Of a stretch of DNA of 64,000 bases, positions 8,116-16,067 are shown in pieces. The position numbers and the translations under genes are program-made. Positions within the stretch are counted from its first letter, which is position 1, and each line of letters opens with the position of its first letter. The stretch is from contig JBBKWF010000008.1 in the NCBI GenBank assembly GCA_037968815.1, forward strand, positions 310,001 to 374,000, read 5' to 3'. The notes under the pieces are model-generated. The model was not told where the DNA came from. It ran no database searches and saw only the letters and a list, made by a program, of their open reading frames with translations. This DNA is from Pseudopedobacter sp037968815 (GTDB lineage: Bacteria > Bacteroidota > Bacteroidia > Sphingobacteriales > Sphingobacteriaceae).

Positions 8116-9012
8116 ATGAAAAAAATAATATTAAGTATCAGCGTTTTATCGCTGATCTATTTCTCTGGATGTGGTACTTCAGAGTCGAAAACAGAGAGTT
8201 CTACAAGTGTATCTGCCGATAGTATTGAAAACGTTTCTTCTGCAAACACAGAAGAAAGCACCGATAACGTAGATAAACCAAATAATGAAAATAGAAAAGT
8301 GGCAGATGCAGCTACTATTTTAGCTCGTAAACAAGTGCCTATTTTGTGCTACCACCAAATTAGAGATTGGAGACCAACGGATTCTAAAAGTGCAAAAGAT
8401 TACATTATCCCTGTGGAAACGTTTAAAGCACAAATGAAAATGCTTTCAGACAGTGGTTATAATTCTATTTTGCCAGAGCAACTTTATAACTACTTGGCTT
8501 ATGGAGATAAATTGCCTGAGAAACCGATAATGTTAACTTTTGACGATACTGATTATGACCAATATGAAGTTGGTGCTAAGGTGTTGGATAAGTACGGTTA
8601 TAAGGGTGCTTATTTTATAATGACGGTTTCTATCGGTAAAAAAGGAAAAGTGCATTACATGAGCAAAGAAGATATTAAGGACTTAGCCGACCGTGGTAAT
8701 ACTATTGGTAGTCACAGTTACGATCACCAAAACTTTAAAAAATATACGGGAGATGATTGGATAACACAGATTGAGAAACCTACTGCTAAACTAGAAGAAA
8801 TTACCGGAGGTAAAATATTGGATTTTGCTTATCCTTTTGGTCTTTGGAATTCTGAAGGAATACCAGAATTGAAGAAAAGAGGTTTTAGAGCAGCTTATGC
8901 TTTAGCTCAAAAAAGAGACGAAAATGAACCTCTATATACTATCAGAAGAATTATTGCTAGTGGTTACTGGAGTCCAAGAACGCTTCACAACAGTGTGGTG
9001 AATAGTTTTTAA
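8116..9012 (+). CDS. Polysaccharide deacetylase family lipoprotein
   Basis: The 298-residue protein has a lipoprotein signal peptide with lipobox FSGC (Cys19). A Ser/Thr/Glu/Asn-rich linker runs to about residue 65, and a NodB-homology deacetylase domain follows. The metal and catalytic motifs are visible: LTFDD (Asp143-Asp144) and SHSYDH (His200 and His204), then FAYPFG. The C-terminal RRIIASGYWSP also fits the family. It should act in the periplasm or at the outer membrane on an N-acetylated glycan; the substrate cannot be read from sequence. A terminator follows 23 bases after the stop, so it is a single-gene unit. Confidence 0.88.
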   Translation: MKKIILSISVLSLIYFSGCGTSESKTESSTSVSADSIENVSSANTEESTDNVDKPNNENRKVADAATILARKQVPILCYHQIRDWRPTDSKSAKDYIIPVETFKAQMKMLSDSGYNSILPEQLYNYLAYGDKLPEKPIMLTFDDTDYDQYEVGAKVLDKYGYKGAYFIMTVSIGKKGKVHYMSKEDIKDLADRGNTIGSHSYDHQNFKKYTGDDWITQIEKPTAKLEEITGGKILDFAYPFGLWNSEGIPELKKRGFRAAYALAQKRDENEPLYTIRRIIASGYWSPRTLHNSVVNSF

Positions 9013-9035
9013 TCATAAAAATTCATGATTTATGC

Positions 9036-9069
9036 AAAAAGCTCGAAACAGATGTTTCGAGCTTTTTTT
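9036..9069 (+). terminator. Intrinsic terminator after the deacetylase gene
   Basis: AAAGCTCGAAAC and GTTTCGAGCTTT form a strong hairpin with a three-base loop, followed by a T run. Confidence 0.9.
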
Positions 9070-9091
9070 GTGGTTAACAAGATTAGTAATG

Positions 9092-9202
9092 ACAGGTTTG
9101 AGAAATTTGTGAGATTCCTTGCGAACCTTTGTTAGCCCTATGAAATTTAATAAAAGTAATGAAGGATTGAGAAGCATTTCGAACGAAACTTTGCAAACCT
9201 GT
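9092..9202. repeat. Imperfect inverted repeat element in intergenic DNA
   Basis: ACAGGTTTG (9092-9100) is the exact reverse complement of CAAACCTGT (9194-9202). The DNA between contains TTTGTGAGATTCC, which resembles the arm of the palindromic family seen at 5383-5477, so this may be a degraded relative. No gene is seen in 9013-9291. Confidence 0.35.
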
Positions 9203-9291
9203 AGTTACGGTTTATATTTCTTCATCACGATTTTCAAATCGGAAAAGAACAACAAATAAAGTATAAATAAGTATATAAATAGAGTGAATTC

Positions 9292-9495
9292 CTAAAAAAT
9301 TAAAGTGAACAGATTGTATACAATTGATTCTCTACCGTCAATATAAATTGATATGTCAATCATAATAATAGTATATAAAAGAGCAACAATAGCATTTTTA
9401 ATTACAATTTTTCTAAGTCGGGTTTTGATTAAAGACATTAAAATGGTCAATGACCAAATTAAAAAAACTGCTAAAATTAAAACTGGGTCTAACAT
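9292..9495 (-). CDS. Small hypothetical membrane protein
   Basis: A 67-residue reading frame starts at an ATG at 9495 and has two hydrophobic stretches (residues 3-22 and 33-53) separated by a basic loop (KTRLRKIVIK). It ends in a hydrophobic tail. No family is recognised. It lies between the deacetylase terminator and the foreign-looking flank of the restriction-modification island. The opposite strand also has an open frame over part of this region, so coding status is uncertain. It could be a real small membrane protein or chance in AT-rich DNA. Confidence 0.4.
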   Translation of the reverse strand: MLDPVLILAVFLIWSLTILMSLIKTRLRKIVIKNAIVALLYTIIMIDISIYIDGRESIVYNLFTLIF

Positions 9496-9499
9496 TATT

Positions 9500-9668
9500 G
9501 TATTTAGATTTTTTCTTAGGCGATTTTTCGAGTCTACTTACCGCTAGCGATTGGCGGGTTTGCGAAGTTGCGGAATTGCCTGCAAAAACCATTCAACCCG
9601 CACTTCGATACTCACTTTCCGAGCAATTTTGCATGTGGTTATGCCTTCGTTGTTCTTTAATCAGTCGG
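9500..9668. other. Foreign-looking flank of the restriction-modification island (methyltransferase side)
   Basis: This stretch is clearly richer in G and C than its surroundings and has several short inverted segments: CGCTAGCG, and AACCCGC against GCGGGTT. It also holds GTTATGCC at 9638-9645, the reverse complement of GGCATAAC at the other end of the island (12553-12560). On the gene strand the order is methyltransferase end, GGCATAAC, then the hairpin-rich segment. That resembles the recombination-site tails of mobile gene cassettes. No gene is supported here. Confidence 0.4.
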
Positions 9669-11033
9669 TTAGTGCGTAAGGGAAGGTGCACTTTTTGGCA
9701 AGTTTGGGTCAAGTATAGGGATTGTGCGACTTGACAATATGTGTGGCTTAAGAGGGTTGGCTTGTATCCTGTCAAATATATTGTTCTCTTCAATTAAGTC
9801 TGTAATTACTGCCTCAATAACTGGAACTGAAACAGCATTACCCATTTGTTTATAAACTGCGCTGTCCTTGTCTAACAGTTTGTATGTGTCTGGAAAACCT
9901 TGAAGTCTTGCACACTCTCTTGGGGTCATTTTTCTTGCTCTACCGTTTTGAACAATTCCAAGCCTGTTCGTGTCGGAAGCTGTAAGAGTAATTGAAATAC
10001 TTTCAGGGTCAAGAAATTTGAAAACCTCAAAAGACATATTTCCGGCTACTGGATTGTATTTCTCTTCATAAGCACTTAAGTAACCTTTGCTTACTAATGA
10101 ACTCAAAATAGTGTCAAGGTCCTTCTTTTTGTAAAATGTTTTTATTTGTTCAATTGTCAATGATTTTCCGTCTTGATGAGTACCGAAAGTCTTCTTCCTT
10201 CTGTTTCCAATTAGAAGATTTAAAAATTCAATTTCGGCTTTTGTGCACTTTCCTTTTATTCCCAATTCCCAAGAGTGAATTGCTTGCCCACCTCTGTAAT
10301 CAATAAGTCTGTAGCCGTGAAGTTTAGATAAGTCTTCGCCAACTACATTTTTTAATTTATTTACAAAATCTTTTGTGCATTCATATTTCTCAGGAAATGA
10401 TTTTTCAAGAATATCTTTTACAACTCGTATTATTTTAGGTTCTGAAAAAAGTGAGGTCTGTCCATTTTGTTCTTTGAATTTATGAGAGTCAGAAGCACCA
10501 ACGTCAGAATGCAATTTGGTTTTAATATCTCCGTTGAGAGTGCCAAGAATATAAATACGAACTCTGTTTTGTGGAACACCAAAATTGCTACTATTTAAAA
10601 GAAAATAATTAACGCTATAACCAATATTTTTAAGACTATTAATAATGGTTTCAAAAGTTCGACCTTCATCATGAGTTGTCAAACCTCTCACATTCTCAAG
10701 TAAAAACCCGTTGGGTTTATATTTAGATAGCAATCTTTCAACTTCAAAAAACAAAGTCCCTCTTGTTTCTCCAAATCCTCTACGTTTTCCAGCGTATGAA
10801 AATGATTGGCAAGGAAACCCTGCTAACATAAAATCAAAAGGGGGTAAATCTTCAACTTTCGTAACGTCTGAAAATGGGTTGTGTCCAAAATTTAATTCAT
10901 AAGATGCACAAGCGTTCTTGTCAATTTCGGATGAAAAAACACATTCGGTTTTTAAATCAAATTTTTCACAAGCTTGTTCAAAACCTAAACGAATACCACC
11001 AGTTCCTGCAAATAAATCAATGAATTTTATCAT
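9669..11033 (-). CDS. DNA (cytosine-5) methyltransferase of a type II restriction-modification system
   Basis: This 454-residue C5-cytosine methyltransferase protects host DNA by methylating cytosine in the system's target site. Motif I is FAGTGG at residues 8-13, motif IV is PCQSFS with catalytic Cys75, motif VI is ENVRGL at 113-118, and motif VIII is QNRVRIYI near 155. Motifs IX and X near the C-terminus are RECARLQGFP and QMGNAVSVPV. The long target-recognition region lies between VIII and IX. The last 25 or so residues after motif X are Pro/Ser-rich and may be encoded by island-boundary DNA. The start overlaps the upstream endonuclease stop by four bases (ATGA). The recognition sequence cannot be read from the protein. 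Confidence 0.93.
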   Translation of the reverse strand: MIKFIDLFAGTGGIRLGFEQACEKFDLKTECVFSSEIDKNACASYELNFGHNPFSDVTKVEDLPPFDFMLAGFPCQSFSYAGKRRGFGETRGTLFFEVERLLSKYKPNGFLLENVRGLTTHDEGRTFETIINSLKNIGYSVNYFLLNSSNFGVPQNRVRIYILGTLNGDIKTKLHSDVGASDSHKFKEQNGQTSLFSEPKIIRVVKDILEKSFPEKYECTKDFVNKLKNVVGEDLSKLHGYRLIDYRGGQAIHSWELGIKGKCTKAEIEFLNLLIGNRRKKTFGTHQDGKSLTIEQIKTFYKKKDLDTILSSLVSKGYLSAYEEKYNPVAGNMSFEVFKFLDPESISITLTASDTNRLGIVQNGRARKMTPRECARLQGFPDTYKLLDKDSAVYKQMGNAVSVPVIEAVITDLIEENNIFDRIQANPLKPHILSSRTIPILDPNLPKSAPSLTH

Positions 11034-12061
11034 AGCACACTTTTTATCCAGTTAGACAATACTTTAAATTCAGTAATTGTATATGCTACTGTGCAATCGC
11101 TATGATTACAAATTGTCGAAATAGCAGATGAACGTTGAAAATTCCCTGCACCGTCAAGAACATAAGCAATTTGATAGCCGTTCTTGTGAACTAATGCTTG
11201 GCGTTCTGATGCTTGTCCAGCCTTTCTTTCTATTGTACTATTTGTAGTTACTTGAAAACTAACTTCGATGCCAACTTTTTTCTTTCCCTTTTCTACAACT
11301 AAATCAAAAGGCATCCCGCCCTTTTTATCATAACCGTCAATTGCAATATAGCCGTTTCGAATAATTTTGTATTTGTCGCCAAGTTGTTTAGTGAGAAAAC
11401 TTACTATTTCGGACTGCGCTAATTGTCCTAAACTATTTGCAGTTGCTCCTCCCGTAATTCTACTAACAGTTATATAGCGTTGCCTAACAAACTTAATAAG
11501 TTCATCTTCATTTCCGAGCATTGTGCCAATCTCGCAAGCGATTAAACCAGCGTGTTCAGCGTAGTCGGACGTAGAAGCAAACAATAGAAGTGCAATCATA
11601 TCACACGTTAAATCATTTAACTCTTTTTCCTTAATTAGCCCTTCGCCGTCTATGAATAATTTTTTATTATTTAAACCAGTTACTGGTAGTGCTTTAAATT
11701 GGTATCTAAAAGTTTTTTCTTTCCAAATGAAATCGAAATAATATTTTCCGTTTGCTCCTTTACTTTTTGGGAATATGTCTTTAAAGGAACGACCCAACCT
11801 TTGAATTGGTTCGCCACCATAGTCAGCCAAAACCGCTAAATGTTTAAGAAATAAATTTGCAGGATACTTGGCAACCTTTATTAAATCAAAAAGTTGAAAT
11901 GGGTCGTTTTTACTTAAAACAATAAGATGTAAAAAATCATCTTGTGTTTTAAGAAGTAAAGGAAGAACATTAGCTAAAGCATTTTTCGTTTTTAACTCTT
12001 CGGGCCACCACATTGTTGCCTTGGTCTTAAGTTCCGTTATATCTCTATTGTATTTAGCCAT
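11030..12061 (-). CDS. Putative type II restriction endonuclease
   Basis: The 343-residue protein lies between the HTH gene and the methyltransferase, overlapping both, which is the usual place of a cognate endonuclease. The C-terminal half has a plausible PD-(D/E)xK core: MPFDLVVEKGKKKVGIEVS, with Asp, then Glu-Val-Ser where Glu-x-Lys is usual, then ERKAGQASERQ. The N-terminal half (WWPEELKTKNALANVLPLLLK) may form a DNA-recognition or dimerisation domain. I do not recognise a characterised prototype, so target and cleavage pattern are unknown. The assignment rests mainly on gene order and overlap. A non-nuclease accessory protein is less likely. Confidence 0.75.
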   Translation of the reverse strand: MAKYNRDITELKTKATMWWPEELKTKNALANVLPLLLKTQDDFLHLIVLSKNDPFQLFDLIKVAKYPANLFLKHLAVLADYGGEPIQRLGRSFKDIFPKSKGANGKYYFDFIWKEKTFRYQFKALPVTGLNNKKLFIDGEGLIKEKELNDLTCDMIALLLFASTSDYAEHAGLIACEIGTMLGNEDELIKFVRQRYITVSRITGGATANSLGQLAQSEIVSFLTKQLGDKYKIIRNGYIAIDGYDKKGGMPFDLVVEKGKKKVGIEVSFQVTTNSTIERKAGQASERQALVHKNGYQIAYVLDGAGNFQRSSAISTICNHSDCTVAYTITEFKVLSNWIKSVL

Positions 12062-12365
12062 TGTGAGTTTTTATGTATTTGATTTTGCCTTCTGCAACTT
12101 TTAGAATATTCAAATTTGTGTCTTCGTCTAATATCTTATAAACTATTAGGTCGCTTAGAAATTCATCAACTAATTCTTTTTCGCCAACTTTAAAAAAGTC
12201 GGCAAATTGTTTTATTAACTGTCGTGTTGGTTGTCTTTCGTTGCGTTCAATTTTTGCAAGTAGAGAGGTGTCAAGATTTATGCTCTTTGCAACTTCTCGC
12301 AAGGTCAATTTATTGATTTCTCTTAGTGTTCTAAGATGTTCTCCAAAAGTTGTAAATTTTTTCAA
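12054..12365 (-). CDS. XRE-family HTH regulator of the restriction-modification system
   Basis: The protein has 103 residues. An XRE/Cro-type helix-turn-helix covers roughly residues 7-62 (LRTLREINKLTLREVAKSI, then SLLAKIERNERQPTRQLI). A short C-terminal extension of about 40 residues follows. It is the first gene of the three-gene module and overlaps the endonuclease start by eight bases, so it is probably co-translated. By analogy with controller (C) proteins it may delay or set the level of endonuclease expression, but it is somewhat longer than typical C proteins (about 80 residues). An AT-rich palindrome 28 bases upstream of its ATG could be its binding site. Confidence 0.82.
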   Translation of the reverse strand: MKKFTTFGEHLRTLREINKLTLREVAKSINLDTSLLAKIERNERQPTRQLIKQFADFFKVGEKELVDEFLSDLIVYKILDEDTNLNILKVAEGKIKYIKTHNG

Positions 12366-12392
12366 GAATGTTATTTGGTCAGTTTGTGTCCA

Positions 12393-12409
12393 AAAATAGT
12401 TAATATTTT
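12393..12409 (-). promoter_or_regulatory. Candidate operator of the restriction-modification module
   Basis: AAAATA-GTTAA-TATTTT is a palindrome with six-base arms upstream of the HTH gene start. Flanking TTTGGTC and TTTTGGTC direct repeats sit on both sides. Binding by the HTH protein is inferred from position only. Confidence 0.3.
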
Positions 12410-12414
12410 CTTTT

Positions 12415-12560
12415 GGTCAAAAGTCGAGCACAATATTTTATACACATTGTCGGTGCGGTGGAAAATTTCAGCTCTTTTGCTTGCGAAACGTTCGGGTGTG
12501 TGTGAGGCAAGCAAATGCGCTTAAATGTGCGGTCAGCTGTTTTTTACAATGAGGCATAAC
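12415..12560. other. Foreign-looking flank of the restriction-modification island (regulator side)
   Basis: The composition is higher in G and C than the genes around it, with no convincing ORF. It holds GCTTGCGAAAC and, further on, GGCAAGCAAATGCGC, which are partly complementary. It ends with GGCATAAC (12553-12560), the inverted partner of GTTATGCC at 9638-9645. I read it as the outer boundary of a mobile cassette-like unit. Confidence 0.4.
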
Positions 12561-12611
12561 TATTTAATATCCGGAGTAAGTAGCCTATAAAAGATATAAT
12601 CTAACACTTAA

Positions 12612-13853
12612 TTAATGCTTTACCTCAATAATCTCCTCCTTAACATGTTTATATTTAAAAATAAAAGGGAAAACAATAGCTAATACTAAAGCATAACCGG
12701 CAAAAGAAAACCAGATACTTTGCCAATCTCTAACGCCGTCCACGGTAAAGTGATCTACAACCCAACCGCTTAAAATACCACCGAAGAAAGCACCTAAACC
12801 ATTGGTCATGATCATAAATAAGCCTTGTGCGCTTGCTCTAATTGCCGGGTCGGCTTCGCGTTCAACAAATAAAGAACCCGAAATATTGAAGAAGTCGAAA
12901 GCCATTCCGTAAATAACCATAGAAAGTACAAGAAGGTACAATCCGTCTCCAGGGTTACCAATACCGAACAAACCGAAACGTAAAACCCAAGCTATGATAC
13001 TAAAAAGCATCACCTTTTTAATCCCAAATTTATGTAAGAAAAAAGGAATGGTAAGGATAAATAGCGTTTCAGAAATTTGAGAAATCGAGAGTAATAAATT
13101 TGGGTGTTGTACGCCGAATGAGTCTGGATAAACGGTTTTAAAATCATCTAAAAATGAACCTCCAAATAAATTGGTGATCTGTAAAGCGGCACCTAAAAAC
13201 ATACAGAATATAAAAAATACCGCCATTTTTCTATCACGGAAAAGCACAAAAGCATCTAAACCAATGCTGTTTGCTAAACTCCTTGAGTCGCGGATTTTTA
13301 AAGGTGGGCGTTTAGGCATTGTAAATGAATATAAGCCTAAGAGCATACCGGCAGTTCCAGCAACGTATAATTGGTTGGCATTTTTTGTCCAGCCTAAAAA
13401 ATCAACAATCCACATGGCAAAAATAAAACCGACTGTACCCCAAACTCTAATAGGAGGGAACGATTTTACAATATTCATGCTGTTTTTTTCTAAAGCATTG
13501 TATGATACCGTATTAGCGAGTGCAATAGTGGGCATATACAGCATGGAGTTAAACAACATAATGATGTATAATGTTGGATAATCTGTGATTCTTGAAGCAA
13601 GTAAAAGTAATAATGCTCCAAAAATATGGCAAATACCCAAAACTCTTTCTGCATTATAAAAACGATCTGAGATGATCCCCATGATAGCGGGCATAAATAA
13701 AGAAGCAATTCCCATGGTAGAGAAAATGCTACCGACTTCAACACCTGTAAATTTCAGTGTTACAATCATGTAACCACCTAAAGAGATTAGCCAAGCTCCC
13801 CACACAAAAAACTGAAGGAAGTTCATGATAATTAGACGTATCTTAATACTCAT
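12612..13853 (-). CDS. MFS transporter, nucleoside:H+ symporter (NupG) family
   Basis: This is a 413-residue integral membrane protein with about 12 hydrophobic segments. The start MSIKIRLIIMNFLQFFVWGAW is characteristic of the nucleoside:H+ symporter group of the major facilitator superfamily. GIISDRFYNAERVLG gives the loop 2-3 signature and IRVWGTVGFI the loop 4-5 region. It probably imports nucleosides across the inner membrane. The substrate is inferred from the family only, and in Bacteroidota some members sit in sugar-utilisation loci. It stands alone beside the restriction-modification island and has no clear terminator. Confidence 0.85.
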   Translation of the reverse strand: MSIKIRLIIMNFLQFFVWGAWLISLGGYMIVTLKFTGVEVGSIFSTMGIASLFMPAIMGIISDRFYNAERVLGICHIFGALLLLLASRITDYPTLYIIMLFNSMLYMPTIALANTVSYNALEKNSMNIVKSFPPIRVWGTVGFIFAMWIVDFLGWTKNANQLYVAGTAGMLLGLYSFTMPKRPPLKIRDSRSLANSIGLDAFVLFRDRKMAVFFIFCMFLGAALQITNLFGGSFLDDFKTVYPDSFGVQHPNLLLSISQISETLFILTIPFFLHKFGIKKVMLFSIIAWVLRFGLFGIGNPGDGLYLLVLSMVIYGMAFDFFNISGSLFVEREADPAIRASAQGLFMIMTNGLGAFFGGILSGWVVDHFTVDGVRDWQSIWFSFAGYALVLAIVFPFIFKYKHVKEEIIEVKH

Positions 13854-14005
13854 AAAGTCAATGTTGAAAATTTAAAAACATGAAGTCTAATATATGTATT
13901 CTCAACAATAATATATGAAAAAAAATATGGAGGTGATTTTTATTGAAAAATAATCATACAAAAAGTATCTTTATAAATTAACCTCATTAAATAAAGCTTC
14001 GAATT

Positions 14006-14524
14006 ATGAAAAAACAAATTGGAATTATTGCAAGTCTATTGATTGTATTTGCAACTTTTGATGCTAATGCACAAACAGATAAAAGTAAGCGTTTAAGTCC
14101 GCCAGATAAGGTGACTGAAACAATTAAGTCTGGCGTAACAGTTTCTGTTGATTACAGCCAACCATCTGTAAAAGGCAGAACAATTGGTGATGAAATTGCT
14201 CCTTATGGTAAAGTTTGGCGCACTGGTGCTAATGAAGCAACAATTTTTGAAATTGATAAGGATGTAAAAATTAACGGACAATCTTTATCAGCTGGAAAAT
14301 ACGGATTGTATAGTATTCCTAGAGAAAAAGAATGGACAATTATCTTTAATAAAGTATGGAATCAATCTGTTTCAAAATACTCTGATTCAGAAGATGTTTT
14401 GAGTGTAAAAGTTAAACCTATTACTGCAAAAGACTTTACCGAAAAAATGACTTTTAAGATTGAGAAATCAGGAGAAGTTAAATTGATGTGGGGAAATGTA
14501 GTTGTTCCGTTTACTGTGAAGTAA
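14006..14524 (+). CDS. DUF2911 domain-containing exported protein
   Basis: The protein has 172 residues, with a signal peptide (residues 1-22, ending ANAQ) and a DUF2911 domain. Family markers are VSVDYSQPSVKGRTI, APYGKVWRTGANEATIFEI, LSAGKYGLYSIP and WTIIFNK. DUF2911 proteins are periplasmic or surface proteins common in Bacteroidota, with no established biochemical role. The gene is monocistronic, with an AT-rich promoter region upstream and a strong terminator 27 bases after the stop. Confidence 0.88.
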   Translation: MKKQIGIIASLLIVFATFDANAQTDKSKRLSPPDKVTETIKSGVTVSVDYSQPSVKGRTIGDEIAPYGKVWRTGANEATIFEIDKDVKINGQSLSAGKYGLYSIPREKEWTIIFNKVWNQSVSKYSDSEDVLSVKVKPITAKDFTEKMTFKIEKSGEVKLMWGNVVVPFTVK

Positions 14525-14551
14525 AAATATTAAACCTCTAAATGAGTTTTC

Positions 14552-14588
14552 AAGACTTACAGTATTTAAACTGTAAGTCTTTTTTTTG
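14552..14588 (+). terminator. Intrinsic terminator after the DUF2911 gene
   Basis: GACTTACAG and CTGTAAGTC form a nine-base stem with an eight-base loop, followed by eight T. It lies between convergent genes and may also stop the minus-strand glycosyltransferase run from reading through. Confidence 0.9.
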
Positions 14589-14596
14589 TTAAAATA

Positions 14597-16054
14597 TTAC
14601 TTTACCCACTGGCTTTTAAGCGAGTAAAAGTTTAAAGTGCTAAAACCTATAAAAAGCATTAAATGGAAAGGTAGCAAGCCAAAATCGGCGTAGTAAAAAG
14701 CACCTACAATACCCAATAAAAAGTAGAAGCCTAAAAAGAGTTCCACATAAAAAGAGCTAGGTAACTTATGCTGGATGTAAATATTAGTTTTAAAACTATC
14801 CTTTAAATCTTGTACGTTGAATTTTGGTGTACGGATAAAGTCTGATTTAAAATTGAAGATACCTTCTAAAACGGCTATGGAATTATGGAAGCTTAATGCC
14901 ATTGAAACTGATAGAAACATTGGGAAAAGCTTGATAAAAGAACCGTAATTTTTACTCTTAGAGAAACTTGCAATGAGGTAGAACACAGTAATAATTAAAA
15001 AGCCAATTACATAAATTGACAGCAAATCAAAGTATATTCCAGGGATTTGTGTGTTGTTTTTTATGAGTAATACCGGGATGCTAAGTATGCTTGTTAAAAA
15101 GATGAACAAAAAAGCATAGGAGTTTAATAAATGTAAACTGGCAAATATCTTTCGCTTTAAACCAACATCTGCTTTCCAAACTTCAGAAACCATTTTTTTG
15201 GATGTTTCTATTGCACCTTTTGTCCAACGGTGTTGTTGAGATTTAAAAGCGTTTAATTCTACCGGCAGTTCTGCTGGTGTTGATACATCCTCCACATATT
15301 TAAACTCCCAACCTTTTATTTGCGCTCTGTAGCTTAAATCTAGATCTTCTGTAAGTGTATCATGTTGCCAGCCTCCAGCTTCTTCAATGCATTTTTTGCG
15401 CCATATTCCGGCTGTTCCGTTAAAGTTCATGAATAACTGAGCCGAATTTCTTCCAGTTTGTTCTACAGTAAAATGACCATCTAAACCAAAACCTTGAACT
15501 TTGGTAAGTAAAGAGAAATCTTTGTTGATATGTCCCCATCTACTTTGTACCATCCCAATTTTAGTATCGTTAAAGTAGGGGATAAGCTGTTGTAAAAAAT
15601 CTTGCTCCGGTAAAAAATCCGCATCAAAAATAGCGATGAATTCTCCTTTTGCTTTTGTTAAGCCATTTTGGAGTGCACCCGCTTTAAAGCCAGTATTCTT
15701 TTCTCTGGTGATGTGTTTGATATCAAAACCAAGAGCCACTTTAGCTTCTACAAGCTTTATAGCTAATGCTAAAGATTCATCTGTAGAATCATCTAATACC
15801 TGTATTTCCAATTTGTTTTTTGGATAATGTAAGTTACAAACCGAGTTTAAAAGACGCTCAGTTACATAAAGCTCGTTAAAAAGAGGGAGCTGAATGGTTA
15901 TAACGGGTAAATCTTTCGGGAGGTTTAATTTTTGTGGATGTGTTTTTTTAGATTTCAGATAAAAATAAATCAAAAAAGCCTGACCCACACTAAATAATAA
16001 GATCACCGTAAGTGAAATTGTATATAAAATCAATATTGTAATTTGCCAAATCAT
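14597..16054 (-). CDS. Membrane family-2 glycosyltransferase, cellulose-synthase-like
   Basis: This 485-residue processive-type GT2 has one N-terminal membrane segment (residues 5-32), a catalytic domain and three to four C-terminal membrane segments. The catalytic signatures are visible: VLDDSTDES (first Asp), FDADFLP (DxD), TEDLDLSYR (catalytic Asp) and QQHRWTKGA (QxxRW). It should polymerise or transfer a sugar from a nucleotide donor at the inner membrane. It is the last gene of the minus-strand run that includes a second GT2, a polyferredoxin and an FAD oxidoreductase, and starts 13 bases after the other GT2. The product could be a glycan or a glycolipid; the sequence does not decide. 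Confidence 0.88.
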   Translation of the reverse strand: MIWQITILILYTISLTVILLFSVGQAFLIYFYLKSKKTHPQKLNLPKDLPVITIQLPLFNELYVTERLLNSVCNLHYPKNKLEIQVLDDSTDESLALAIKLVEAKVALGFDIKHITREKNTGFKAGALQNGLTKAKGEFIAIFDADFLPEQDFLQQLIPYFNDTKIGMVQSRWGHINKDFSLLTKVQGFGLDGHFTVEQTGRNSAQLFMNFNGTAGIWRKKCIEEAGGWQHDTLTEDLDLSYRAQIKGWEFKYVEDVSTPAELPVELNAFKSQQHRWTKGAIETSKKMVSEVWKADVGLKRKIFASLHLLNSYAFLFIFLTSILSIPVLLIKNNTQIPGIYFDLLSIYVIGFLIITVFYLIASFSKSKNYGSFIKLFPMFLSVSMALSFHNSIAVLEGIFNFKSDFIRTPKFNVQDLKDSFKTNIYIQHKLPSSFYVELFLGFYFLLGIVGAFYYADFGLLPFHLMLFIGFSTLNFYSLKSQWVK

Positions 16055-16067
16055 ATTTATTGTAAAA

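Noticed and set aside
9353..9547. Plus-strand ORF of 64 residues overlapping the small membrane ORF at 9292-9495.
   Set aside because: Mirror of the minus-strand frame with basic and hydrophobic runs; the minus-strand frame has the more protein-like pattern. Neither is certain.
9450..9793. Two overlapping ORFs of 66-94 residues on opposite strands in the GC-richer flank.
   Set aside because: They lie in the boundary region of the restriction-modification island, have no family likeness, and one overlaps the methyltransferase end. Chance frames in atypical DNA.
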